DNA from: Rapana venosa
Lineage: Eukaryota > Mollusca > Gastropoda > Neogastropoda > Muricidae
Assembly (NCBI GenBank): GCA_028751875.1
Contig: CM054158.1
Location: 12,420,465-12,484,464, forward strand
Reading direction: 5' to 3'
Length of the DNA: 64,000 nt
The notes below the pieces were generated by a model. The model was not told where the DNA came from. It made no database searches and saw nothing but the letters and a program-made list of their open reading frames with translations. Made by a program: the position numbers and the translations under genes. How positions within the stretch are numbered: position 1 is the stretch's first letter; each line of letters begins with the position of its first letter. Shown here piece by piece: positions 36,301 to 40,405 of the stretch.

Positions 36301-36662
36301 AAAAATGAGATGGAACAAGAGAGGAGAATCTTAGGTTTTAAATAAATGAGTCTTGAGGCCAGATGAGTAATATTCTGTAAATGAGAGGTCTGCATTATTG
36401 TGATTTGTTTTTATTTTCTGCTTTGTGAATTTTTTTAATGAATTTTTTTATAAAAACGGTGATTTGGCCAAACTCATCATCAAATATTGAATTTTGTTTC
36501 AATATTGATTGTTTTATCAGACTTTAATGAAAGCATGCTTTGTTTCAGCTCGACAACAAATTCGAAACAGTTGCATGTGGCAAGACCCCTGACCAGCTTG
36601 AGATGACCGAACTGGCAAAACGTTGTAGTATGTCCTTCAAACCAAGGTCGCTTGTTCTGTGA
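7279..36662 (+). CDS. Myb: Myb transcription factor (MYBL type), 18 exons
   Basis: Sequence-specific DNA-binding activator. In animals with one Myb it is known to act with the MuvB core in the Myb-MuvB/dREAM complex on G2/M and proliferation genes in the nucleus. Eighteen GT-AG exons (listed separately) join in consistent phase into 2142 nt, 713 residues plus stop. Myb repeats R1, R2 and R3 carry the tryptophan triads W55/W75/W94, W107/W127/W146 and W159/W178/W197. A serine/proline-rich middle follows, with PPSILRKS near residue 370, an acidic run at about 398-425, the Cmyb_C hallmark PIKNLPFSPSQFLNSP at 441-456, LTSTPVT, and TPTPFKHAL at 514-522. The last exon has TVACGKTPDQL, which resembles the tail of vertebrate B-Myb more than that of c-Myb. 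Length matches B-Myb (about 700). The start at 7279 is one of two possible first exons. Myb identity is near certain; the exact start and the exon 17 donor are less so. Confidence 0.95.
8127..8345 (-). mobile_element. SINE family D fragment
   Basis: Reverse complement of the family D 3' half: GGCCTCAGCTGACACATTCTGACTT and GAGAGCAGCTCATTT, as at 31570, 40140 and 47100. Joined to a family A fragment at about 8326. Confidence 0.55.
8326..8576 (+). mobile_element. SINE family A, 5'-truncated, with tail
   Basis: Begins inside family A (ACACATTAAAACCTTGTTCC, GTAAGAGTAGGCCA) and runs to the shared tail: TCAGAATGTGGCTACC, AATGGTGGG and CTCACCATTGGTGAATC, ending GAGCTCTAGC. Confidence 0.7.
8577..8868. 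repeat. CA-rich minisatellite plus (CA)n
   Basis: Two units of about 115-125 bp (from 8577 and about 8705), each with CATGTGCATGCAACATGC, CAGTGACAC and CATACACAGTGATGATAC, followed by a pure CA tract (8815-8868). Confidence 0.85.
8955..9215 (-). mobile_element. tRNA-derived SINE, family E
   Basis: On the minus strand: A-box-like TGATCTAGAGGTAACG (near 9200) and B box GGTTCGAATC (near 9133), then a body with CCATGAGTGG and a 3' end near CCACTCTGATAG. Similar minus-strand copies are at 20905-21030 and 24040-24500. Confidence 0.65.
9405..9600 (+). pseudogene. LINE ORF2 C-terminal zinc-knuckle fragment
   Basis: In one plus frame the sequence reads GLPIEKGRVNG and then RLCKQCNMKTIGDEFHFMME and CPKFSELRKN, ending at TGA 9598. 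This is the C-x2-C...H...C knuckle found at the C-terminus of many APE-type LINE polyproteins. No reverse transcriptase precedes it. The fragment is degraded and lies inside Myb intron 1. Confidence 0.6.
9661..9960 (+). mobile_element. tRNA-derived SINE, family V
   Basis: A box TGGCGCAGTGGTTAGCGCC, B box GTGGGTTCGCTTCCC, then a body of about 230 bp without similarity to the other SINEs here. Single copy in the window. Confidence 0.7.
10050..10520. repeat. Interspersed repeat G, copy 1
   Basis: About 470 bp shared with 21100-21545, including CACTTCTGTGCCTGTGGTGA, GTAGGTGGTGTCCTG, GAGCAGGCACTACTGAAC and CTGGCTGGTGGCC. No coding capacity or terminal repeats seen. Confidence 0.7.
11093..11222 (+). 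CDS. Myb: Myb exon 2 (start of R1)
   Basis: Acceptor TTGATGCAG, donor GAGGTGATT. Residues 16-59: an acidic stretch with CSSDEETDD and DHDYNLPQ, typical of the region before R1 in vertebrate c- and A-Myb, then GKWTKEE with W55, the first R1 tryptophan. Confidence 0.95.
11605..11905 (+). mobile_element. SINE with tRNA A box and 5S rRNA-like promoter
   Basis: Starts with a tRNA-like A box (GATAGCTCAGTGGTCGGAGC, 11615-11634). Then, instead of a tRNA B box, it carries AAGTTAAGCAGCGTCGAGC (11653-11671) and AGTTGGATGGGTGACCG (11681-11697). These match the A-box and C-box parts of the eukaryotic 5S rRNA internal promoter at nearly every base and in the right order. The body contains GGGTCAGGGAAGGTAAAGC, and the 3' end is a (CCTTTA)n-like tail. 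A degraded second copy lies at 35189-35405. Confidence 0.8.
12125..12308 (-). repeat. Repeat B, inverted fragment
   Basis: Reverse complement of repeat B (AGCATAACAACCTGTACTCTCC at 12258 and flanks). Directly abuts a plus-oriented copy, so the two can fold on each other. Confidence 0.6.
12308..12625 (+). repeat. Interspersed repeat B, copy
   Basis: Contains the family blocks TTTAACACCCTGGGGTCACC, CAGAATATTCACCC, GTAAGTACACACTGGATGAG, GGCAGCCATACTCTG, GGTTGTCATGCTAAGAGC and CAAAACTTTTGGCTGGG. Length about 320 bp. Class unknown. Confidence 0.75.
12870..13035 (+). repeat. Interspersed repeat B, truncated
   Basis: CCAGCTTAACATCCTGGGGA, then CACCCAGAATATGCGCTC, CACCTGGGAATC and GGCAGCCATACTCCAGC. 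Lacks the 3' half. Confidence 0.75.
13120..13180 (-). mobile_element. SINE tail fragment
   Basis: GAGGTTCACCAATGGTGAGA followed by TTTTGCATTCTGA, the reverse complement of the shared SINE tail. Confidence 0.55.
13205..13530 (+). mobile_element. tRNA-derived SINE, family D
   Basis: tRNA-like head with B box GTGGGTTTGAATCTTGG (near 13292), then GGTGGGGATTTTTCAG, AACTTCAAGTGCAG, GGTTACAGAAACACGAACA and a 3' part GCACAGGAGAATACAGGCAC. Copies at 25135 and 34505 (plus) and at 40140 and 47095 (minus). Confidence 0.75.
13600..13800. repeat. Interspersed repeat H, copy
   Basis: Shares AGCCAGTGGTGTGGATGATA, CATACCCAGCATG and a final CCAATGACTC...GAGTTACTGG pattern with 39190-39440 and 41550-41735. 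Probably a LINE or SINE relic; class not recognised. Confidence 0.5.
14251..14403 (+). CDS. Myb: Myb exon 3 (R1 and start of R2)
   Basis: Acceptor GTGTGCAG, donor GTAAGT. Residues 60-110, 51 complete codons. Contains W75, W94 (CQHRWHKVLNP) and the R2 start GPWTKE with W107. Confidence 0.97.
15006..15109 (+). CDS. Myb: Myb exon 4 (R2)
   Basis: Acceptor ACACCAG, donor GTGAGT. Residues 111-145 with W127 and the R2 recognition-helix segment GRTGKQCRER. Ends in phase 2 (CG), completed as Arg145 in exon 5. Confidence 0.97.
15135..16155 (-). mobile_element. CR1/L2-type LINE, 5'-truncated
   Basis: On the minus strand: TETMLVGTKHKLSS and AVKYLRVIIDNTL (end of the reverse transcriptase), then ASLILSRLDYCNSLLAGLP, LQRIQNSAACLIL, LLQSLHWLPVPQRVNYKI and PSRSLRSAADTLSL, the conserved C-terminal segment of CR1/L2-related elements. 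The 3' UTR has GGAATTTATATAGCGC and an (AAT)n tail at 15137-15153, typical of this group. The reading frame is broken between the two ORF parts near 15960. Lies in Myb intron 4. Confidence 0.85.
15280..15323. repeat. (CA)n microsatellite
   Basis: CA tract inside the LINE 3' UTR. The second copy at 36093 has only a short ACAC stretch at the same place. Confidence 0.9.
16165..16390 (-). repeat. Interspersed repeat B, inverted copy
   Basis: Reverse complement of the 3' half of repeat B: TTGGCCCAGGCAGGCCAAAAGC, then AGCATAACAACCTATACTCTCC and GGCGTCTGAAGTTGCC. Confidence 0.55.
16591..16719 (+). CDS. Myb: Myb exon 5 (end of R2, R3)
   Basis: Acceptor GTGACAG, donor GTAGGT. Residues 145-188: WHNHLNP closes R2 (W146). 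TAWTEEEDRLIY and GNRWAEIAKYLPG form most of R3 (W159, W178). R2R3 is the sequence-specific DNA-binding unit. Confidence 0.98.
17589..17778 (+). CDS. Myb: Myb exon 6 (end of R3)
   Basis: Acceptor GGATCCAG, donor GTGAGT after TCA. Residues 188-251: TDNAIKNHWNSTMKRK, the R3 recognition helix (W197), then a Ser/His-rich linker that is probably disordered. Confidence 0.96.
18323..18350 (+). CDS. Myb: Myb exon 7 (28-nt micro-exon)
   Basis: Acceptor TTCTTCCACAG, donor GTGAGT. Encodes HPKGISLKQ, residues 252-260, and leaves one base (A). Supported by strong splice sites and by the phase fit to exons 6 and 8. Linker, no domain. Confidence 0.8.
18635..18962 (+). mobile_element. tRNA-like SINE, family C
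   Basis: B-box-like GGTTCTGGGGTTTATTCCC, then AGTTTGATGGGCAAATCGAA, AGACTCTAAACCAATGGGAC, GTTGAAAATCGGAAAGAGC and AGGGAGGTACC. It ends with a diverged copy of the shared tail (GATTGCGGCTCCTTAGTGG, CTCTATTGGTGACCTTGGAG). Related copies are at 46490 and 57510. Confidence 0.7.
19070..19230. repeat. 80-bp tandem duplication
   Basis: The unit from TCACTCTTT to TGGTATATGTTGTAT is repeated exactly, apart from two extra T in the first copy. Intronic and recent. Confidence 0.95.
19853..20195 (+). mobile_element. tRNA-derived SINE, family A
   Basis: GACGGGATGGCCTGGTGGTT (A box), GAGTTTGATTCCCG (B box), then GGAGTTAACATCAGTGCAGA, CGGATGAGACTATTAACCGA, CGCAGAACATCTTGC and GAAAGAGTAGGCCA. Confidence 0.8.
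20516..20597 (+). CDS. Myb: Myb exon 8
   Basis: Acceptor GTGTTTCAG, donor GTAAGA. Reads as a Met/Ser/Gly-rich linker (residues 261-287) once the A carried over from exon 7 supplies the ATG codon. Ends in phase 2. No recognisable domain. Confidence 0.8.
20905..21030 (-). mobile_element. SINE family E fragment
   Basis: GTCTCATCCAAGTGACTGGC and AATTAAACCCACAACC resemble the reverse complement of the family E head and body at 8955-9215. Confidence 0.4.
21100..21545. repeat. Interspersed repeat G, copy 2
   Basis: Same order of blocks as 10050-10520: ACATCACTGTGCCTGTGGTGA, GTAGGTGGTAACCTG, AACAGGCACCGCTGAAC, CTGGCTGGTGGCC and GTTGAAATGAGCTGTG. Confidence 0.7.
21772..21917 (+). CDS. Myb: Myb exon 9
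   Basis: Acceptor TTTTTTCCAG, donor GTGAGT. Residues 288-336, with the Leu-rich acidic segment GLSSLELMEGVDMNTGVTP, which could be an activation segment by inference, then PIKYMYGES. Ends in phase 1. Confidence 0.88.
22395..22440 (+). mobile_element. LINE 3' tail fragment
   Basis: AATAAA (22419-22424) followed by GCTTTTGAATTTGATT, a short TTGAATT-like tail as at other LINE ends in this window. Confidence 0.4.
22460..22615 (+). repeat. Interspersed repeat B, truncated
   Basis: TCCCTGGCTTAACAATGGGG, TCACCCAGAATATGCAG, CACTGTGAGAGTGTTAAGTA and CACCCTGGATGA, then replaced by a SINE. Confidence 0.7.
22614..22760 (+). mobile_element. SINE family A, truncated
   Basis: GGGGCAGGATAGCCTAGGTGGTTAGAGC head, then GGAGTTTACATCAGTACCGA and GGATAAGACTATTAACCGAC. 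The B box region and the 3' half are lost. Confidence 0.7.
23325..23458 (+). CDS. Myb: Myb exon 10
   Basis: Acceptor TTTTGGTAG, donor GTGAGG. Residues 337-381 ending PPSILRKSQRRKH, the conserved basic PSIL motif found before the Cmyb_C region of vertebrate A- and B-Myb. Confidence 0.92.
24040..24500 (-). mobile_element. SINE family E-like copy
   Basis: Minus-strand head near 24480 (GGTCCAGTAGTTACGCC, then AGGTTTGATTC as a B-box form). The body toward 24180 has TTTGCCAGGAAGCATTCTC and TCTATCAGAATGTG. The far end has TTTCCCATGTGAAATTCAGG, a motif common to several molluscan SINEs by my recollection. Confidence 0.5.
24892..25101 (+). CDS. Myb: Myb exon 11 (acidic run, Cmyb_C start)
   Basis: Acceptor TTGCATTTCAG, donor GTAAGT. 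Residues 382-451. A run of mostly Asp with some Glu, His and Met, about 28 residues and encoded by GAT-rich imperfect repeats, precedes SPTPITPTGTPIKNLPFSPSQ. The last part is the diagnostic Cmyb_C motif. Confidence 0.95.
25130..25530 (+). mobile_element. tRNA-derived SINE, family D
   Basis: GTAGAGTGGTTAAGACCATT head, B box ATGGGTTCAATTCTCGG, then CATCTCCCAGGTCAACTT, AAAGATCCTGTAATTCATG, ACATATCCAGCATGCATCC and GCACAGGAGAATACCAGGCA. The longest copy of this family here. Begins 28 bp after Myb exon 11. Confidence 0.8.
25784..25908 (+). CDS. Myb: Myb exon 12 (Cmyb_C)
   Basis: Acceptor GGTGTCCAG, donor GTAGGT. Residues 452-492: FLNSPEAAYGSGKLTSTPVT continues the PFSPSQFLN motif. Ends in phase 2. 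Confidence 0.93.
26370..26815 (+). repeat. Interspersed repeat B, rearranged copy
   Basis: Family blocks GGGAATCACTGTGAGACC, CACTGGATGAGAAGTTTGC, GAGAATAGGTTGTAACACG, GGCTGAAGACAATCTCAACC and AGCCCTGGCACTTAGCTTAC are present. The 5' end is replaced by unrelated sequence. Confidence 0.65.
26930..27053 (+). CDS. Myb: Myb exon 13
   Basis: Acceptor TTTCACAG, donor GTAGGT. Residues 493-534 with SSPRTPTPFKHALAEVE, a conserved block containing SP/TP sites of the kind phosphorylated by cyclin-dependent kinase in B-Myb. Confidence 0.95.
27476..27604 (+). CDS. Myb: Myb exon 14
   Basis: Acceptor CTTACACAG, donor GTAGTG. Residues 535-577: LNDLGEVLKDCETG matches the conserved amphipathic segment of the B-Myb C-terminal region. 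It is followed by STGVTPAM and a basic tail. Confidence 0.93.
27605..30293 (+). other. Myb intron 14, no features recognised
   Basis: About 2.7 kb, AT-rich, unusually free of the SINE families seen elsewhere. I see no conserved exon in either strand. Confidence 0.5.
30294..30389 (+). CDS. Myb: Myb exon 15
   Basis: Acceptor GTGACTGCAG, donor GTAAGA. Thirty-two codons, residues 578-609. KRVRQSLESRW resembles the KKVRKSL motif of vertebrate MYBL proteins. Confidence 0.92.
31565..31650 (-). mobile_element. SINE family D fragment
   Basis: TCTGCAGGAGATCTGCTTGC followed by TGGCCTCAGCTGACACATTC and AGAGCAGCTCTTG, the minus-strand 3' end of family D. Confidence 0.5.
31685..31850. repeat. Interspersed repeat F, copy 2
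   Basis: Shares GGACTGGGAAGGCAGAAATG and AGCAAGA, then AGAACCTCTCGCATTCCCAC, with 4255-4445. Confidence 0.55.
31930..32290 (+). repeat. Interspersed repeat B, near full length
   Basis: ACAGCTTAACACCTCGAGGG through CCAGAATATGCC, TTTTAAGTACACAATGAATG, GGTTGCTACGCTAAGAGC, CTTGTCATGGCTGAAGACA, GGCCTTGGCACTTAG, GACAAAGCTTTTGGCTTGGG and ATGAAGCC. Confidence 0.75.
33588..33664. repeat. Perfect 31-bp inverted repeat with 15-nt loop
   Basis: Arms 33588-33618 and 33634-33664 are exact reverse complements over 31 bases. The arms begin ACTGTGTCTCAGTC and end GACTGAGACACAGT. The 15-nt spacer is AT-rich. Lies in Myb intron 15, away from exons. Confidence 0.97.
34220..34339 (+). CDS. Myb: Myb exon 16
   Basis: Acceptor GTGTCTACAG, donor GTAAGT. 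Forty codons, residues 610-649, including SLLFSPPSIIKDTL and an acidic helix-like EEVLEEVFSLP segment. Confidence 0.9.
34350..34512 (+). repeat. Interspersed repeat B, truncated
   Basis: TTCCCCGGCTGAACTGCTTG, GGGTCAGCCAGAATATGCAC and CCACCTGAACATCAATAGG, ending at TGAGTGTCTTGCCA. Starts 10 bp after exon 16. Confidence 0.7.
34505..34795 (+). mobile_element. tRNA-derived SINE, family D
   Basis: CCTGGTGGTTAGGACTGTCC head, B box GTGGGTTCAAATCTTGG, then TCCAAGGTCAACTTGTAGTG and ACACAAACATATCCAGCATG. Confidence 0.75.
35053..35133 (+). CDS. Myb: Myb exon 17
   Basis: Acceptor GTGTCTTTCAG. Residues 650-676, basic (NKRKRKSIKRIHFDD), possibly a nuclear localisation signal. The donor is GTATGA after CGG, chosen because SKVRL resembles the family. 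An in-phase GTACGG donor six bases earlier would remove two residues. Confidence 0.85.
35189..35405 (+). mobile_element. Second tRNA/5S chimeric SINE, degraded
   Basis: TGGTTAATGGAGCAGTGTTG (35233) and CTCTTGGATGGGGTGACAG (35263) are decayed 5S A- and C-box equivalents. The body GGGTCAGGGAGGGTAAAGC, GAGGGAGAGGAGATGGGC and GATGCTGGCCCCTAGAGAAG matches 11605-11905 closely. Confidence 0.75.
35473..35865 (+). mobile_element. SINE family A with full tail
   Basis: GACGGGATGGCGATCTGACA head (A box decayed), then GTTAACACCAGTGCTGACTC, GGATGGGACTAGAAACTAAA, GCAGAACATCTTGCAC, GGAAGAGTAGGTCA, GTCAGAATGCGGCTACCG and CTTACCACTGGTGAACCTTG, ending AGCTCTAGCC. The most complete A copy. Confidence 0.8.
36093..36370 (-). 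mobile_element. CR1/L2-type LINE 3' UTR, second copy
   Basis: Aligns block by block with 15137-15440: (AAT)n, CATGGAATTTATATAGCGCC, TCATAGCGCTTTTG, GGCAGGGTAATGGGGTTTTG and GAGAATCTTAGGTTT. Only the 3' UTR is present. Confidence 0.8.
36549..36662 (+). CDS. Myb: Myb exon 18 (C-terminus and stop)
   Basis: Acceptor GCTTTGTTTCAG. Residues 677-713 and TGA. ETVACGKTPDQLEMTELAKR is the conserved C-terminal block of MYBL proteins, close to the part of B-Myb known to dock on LIN9-LIN52. The Trp usual just before it is Phe here. Ends RSLVL, like the vertebrate C-termini. Confidence 0.95.
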   Translation, partial: LDNKFETVACGKTPDQLEMTELAKRCSMSFKPRSLVL

Positions 36663-38400
36663 ACCTTCGGCAAATCAGTTTCTGCATGTTTCCTTCCTTC
36701 ACCACGAGTTTTCCCATCTGACCCAACAGTTTGTTTGTCAGCACTTTCTTGGAAGAGCAAGTCATCGTACTATCTACATGCTGGAAGTGCTTTCTTCACA
36801 AGTCTTTTTTTAATTTTTTATAGTTATTTGGGGGGTTTGGTGTTAGCCTTCAAGCTGGATTCTTTCTTTTTCCTTTTTTTTGGGGGGGTGACAGTCTTCA
36901 AGCTGAGAGTGTTATCTTCAGATCCTTCCCCCTGCCCTACCTACAGAGTGTGTGTTGCCTGTGAACGGATTTTGGCCAACAGAACAAATGAGGAAGTGTG
37001 CACTGATGAAAGACAGAGTTTCGATGTGTAAGTTGTTGACGCTTAATAAGTGAATCGTTTTAGCTTGTTGGACATTACCACGGAATGCAAGTTAGACCAC
37101 AATTCTGCATGTCGTCACACCTTTGCAAAACTTCTTCTTCCCCCTTAAAATCTCTTGGGAGTCTGCACTGAAGAGCTGTTCACCAACTTCCTCGACCTAT
37201 GTTGGCTGCAGAAACTTGAAACAAGTAGCTTTTACTGCCGCACTGTGCATCATGATTTTGTTTCACAACATTTTTTCCCGGACACTTTGAAACCAGGAAA
37301 TAAGGACACCTCAACTTTATGTTTTCTTCTGAGACTGGTTAACTCAAAAACTCAACAGATGATTAACAATTTGTGGTGAACTGATAAATTTCTCTGTGTA
37401 CTTCAAAAACGAAAAGCGTTGTTCAAAAAGAGGGGTGGTTGTCTGCCAAATGTGACGCTGCACCACATAAGGAGTTGCACTGCACTGGAGGTCAGTTTTA
37501 AGTTGTTAACATGTTGTTAATCTGCAGTGAAAAGGCTATTCAATACAGAAAACAGATTGAAAATTGGACAGTTCTATTAACAGTTATTACAAACTGAAAG
37601 GGTAGACAGCAGAAAATGGCAAAATGAGAAATTGGCAAGTTTTTTTGCACCATAATAGGTGGTCAGAATGAAGGTTGGTTTTTAAAGCAAAATTATGCCT
37701 TGATACTTCAGTACAAGAGAGAATAATGGCTATAGTTTTATACTCAAAATCAACAACCTGACCCCCACGTGCCTAAAATGGCTCCTAGCGGAAAAGTGGT
37801 GGGGGGTGCAAAGTGACTCATTTGGTGGTGGAGCGTCGCATTAATGTGTGTTAGAGTTTGTTTGTGGAATGGATATTTGTGCTTGCTTGTTCGAGGTTTG
37901 TGTATCTGCTAGTGTGTCTTTTCTGCTACAATGTTGACAGGTTGTGTTCATATTTCCATGACCGTTTTTAGAGTGTGTTAGTAAATTATAAGTGTTAATG
38001 ACATGAAGGCATCTGCTGCCTTGTTGGACTTAAGAACATTTTCACATCTATTTTTAGATTTAAAAAATGGTTCCCACTTGGATTTACAAGAGATGCAATT
38101 CCCCACTTGACCATATAAAGTATTAATAGAGAAGTTGTAAGTGGTTACCTGCTCTGGTTTTCCTCCACTACTATATCTGCATTAATATATTTTTAGATAG
38201 ATATGCTTTTTCTTTTCTGGTAAGTTTTAAGTTTGGGGGGTTCTTTCTCTTTTTTTTGGGGGGGGGGGGGGGGGGGGGGGGGGGGTGCATTTGTTTAGGA
38301 TTTTTTTTTTGTTTAAAAAAAAAGGGAAATAATGATGATAATAATAAAAACTGAAGCATAGTAAGCATAAAAAACAGGTGTTGAAATAAATCGGGAAACC
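36663..38400 (+). other. Myb 3' UTR and candidate poly(A) signals
   Basis: Noncoding, T-rich sequence after the Myb stop. The first AATAAA hexamers I see are at 38343-38348 and 38385-38390, just beyond the 28-G tract, so the UTR may be about 1.7 kb. The end is not fixed. Confidence 0.35.
38258..38285. repeat. Poly-G tract (28 G)
   Basis: Uninterrupted G run, capable of G-quadruplex formation and difficult to sequence; its true length is uncertain. Confidence 0.9.
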
Positions 38401-38524
38401 ACCCAAAAAAATTAATCAGTTTTTTATTCACAATAGCAGGCTTTTCCGTTTATGGTAGAATAGGGTCATTGCTGTTTTTCGTGTCTGGACTCTGTGCAGA
38501 CACGAAATTTTAAACAAAAATGAA

Positions 38525-38625
38525 ATCTTAGAGTCAGAATGTGGCTACCTTAAATGGTGGACAAAAGCAGTCGCAGACACAAAATTATCACTGTTCGTGA
38601 ACCTCGTAACTCAGGGGGGAAGGGT
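38525..38625 (+). mobile_element. SINE tail fragment
   Basis: AGTCAGAATGTGGCTACCTT, AAATGGTGGAC and ATCACTGTTCGTGAACCTCG: the shared SINE tail without a head. Confidence 0.55.
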
Positions 38626-38639
38626 GGGGGGGCATGGAT

Positions 38640-40135
38640 ATAATGATAGTGAAGGTAGCCTTGAGATAGAATCCTTTGACAAAGTTGAGATTTTGGGCAA
38701 TGATGCTAGTCATCCTGACCTTGAGATGACAATCCCATCATTGCTTACTACATGATGGGGATGAAATCATGCACCTGGCTAAGTTAGCTGGACACCCGGA
38801 TTAGCAGCTTGTTGTTCCAGAGGAAGAAAGTACAATAGAAGGGAACATAGTCATGGACAGCCCTTTGTTAAAAAAATTTTTTTTTTTAATTGTCCAGTGT
38901 TTTTTAGTTTTTTTTCTCTGGGGTTTCTTTTATTTTGTTGTTTGTTTATTTTATTTATGTATTTTATCTCTTTTACTTATCTATTTATAAGTTTATACAT
39001 GTACATTTAGGAGTGGCGTTGTATTGTGTAGTTTGTCAGATGCATGATCTGAAGGTACCATAGGGTGCAGGGGATTTTTTTTTCCCTACTGGATTCCCTT
39101 TGCAGGTTCTTTGGAAGATTAAGAACTGATGAGTGCAGCTGCACGCATAACGACATTTTTTGTCTTTGGGTTTTTTGTTTGGGGTTGGTTTTTTTTCACT
39201 CGTAACAACTTCTGCACATGTTAAAAAATCCATCCATCTTTCCTAGAATAGGCCAGCTATGGCTAGTGGCATGGATGACACAAGCATACCCAGCTTGCAG
39301 CTTGTGCTTTGGTGAGGGATGAACTCCACTAGATTTGACTAGACAAAGGCATACCACCTGAAAAATTGTGTGTTGTTGCCCCAATGACCCCTCAAGGAGT
39401 TATGACCATCTGCAATGTTTCTGGTTGTTTGATTTTTTTCCTGAGACAGGGAAGTTGCAGCAGTGAACATAAAAGTCATGGATGACTGATATGTTTATGG
39501 CTTTTCTTTGTTTAATATTAAAACTGTTGCTGAGTTAGTTTGCCATGCAACTACATCTTCCCTCTTTTCGTTTTATAGAATAGAGACTGAGATATAAGGC
39601 AGCAAGTATTTATTTGCAGTTGGTAATAAATGTGTAAATGTGCCAGGTAATGTGTGAGTATGCCTTGAAAATAAGTAATTTATTCCCTCAACCCCTTCTA
39701 GTTACTGCTCTATTTATAATCAAGAATGTGTAGGTGTGGAGTTTGATGATCCAAAACATGCAGCATTACCTTTTAAACATAAACTTAGAATGCTAGAGGT
39801 TTTGAGAAAGCCTGTTGAGGGTAACTATGTGTTCAGTAGGATTTTAATATTTTTTATACAAGATTTTGGTAATATTTTTAAGGTTATTCCCCGCTTCAAA
39901 GTTTGTTGAAACAAAGTTTAGTTGGTGAATCTTTTCTGTGTGATTTTTGAGAATTCCTGTTTGATTAAGAAGTTCAAATTGTTCATTGTTGCTTGGTTGT
40001 TGATCAGAAATAAAAGATCCCTTTTCCAAAACTGAAGGGAAAACCTCTGAATTTGCTGAATTTGTTTCTCTTTCTGTGTCCTCACATTGGATGGGAATCA
40101 CGGTGGAATGCATCATGTCTGATCTTCCCCTGTGC
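38640..40135. other. Gene-free, scattered repeat relics
   Basis: Contains the repeat H relic (39190-39440). The remainder is T-rich and shows no convincing exon. A 103-codon minus-strand open frame at 39844-40155 has no recognisable domain. Confidence 0.4.
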
Positions 40136-40137
40136 TT

Positions 40138-40405
40138 TAGATCTCTGCAGGACATCTGGCCTCAGCCGACACATCCTGTCTACAGAGCAGTTAATTATGG
40201 ATTGTTAATACATATGCATATTTGATGTTCTGCGTGTGTGTTTATACATGAAGGGAATTAAGACACTGGCAGGTCTGCACTTTCAGTTGACCTGAACAAT
40301 TATTTAAAAAATTTTTAATCACTGCCCTTAACTCACCAAACACTGCAGAGATTGACCTTTGGAATTGACATCCAGTCTTAACCACTTACTTGGCTGTGGC
40401 ATCCA
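40138..40405 (-). mobile_element. SINE family D, inverted copy
   Basis: GGCCTCAGCCGACACATCCTG at the left. Then GGAATTAAGACACTGGCAGG, TCTGCACTTTCAGTTGACC and TTAACCACTTACTTGGCTGT at the right, the reverse complement of the family D head. Confidence 0.65.

Noticed and set aside
39844..40155. 103-codon minus-strand ORF
   Set aside because: No recognisable family, no splice context, and it overlaps the edge of a SINE. Likely chance.
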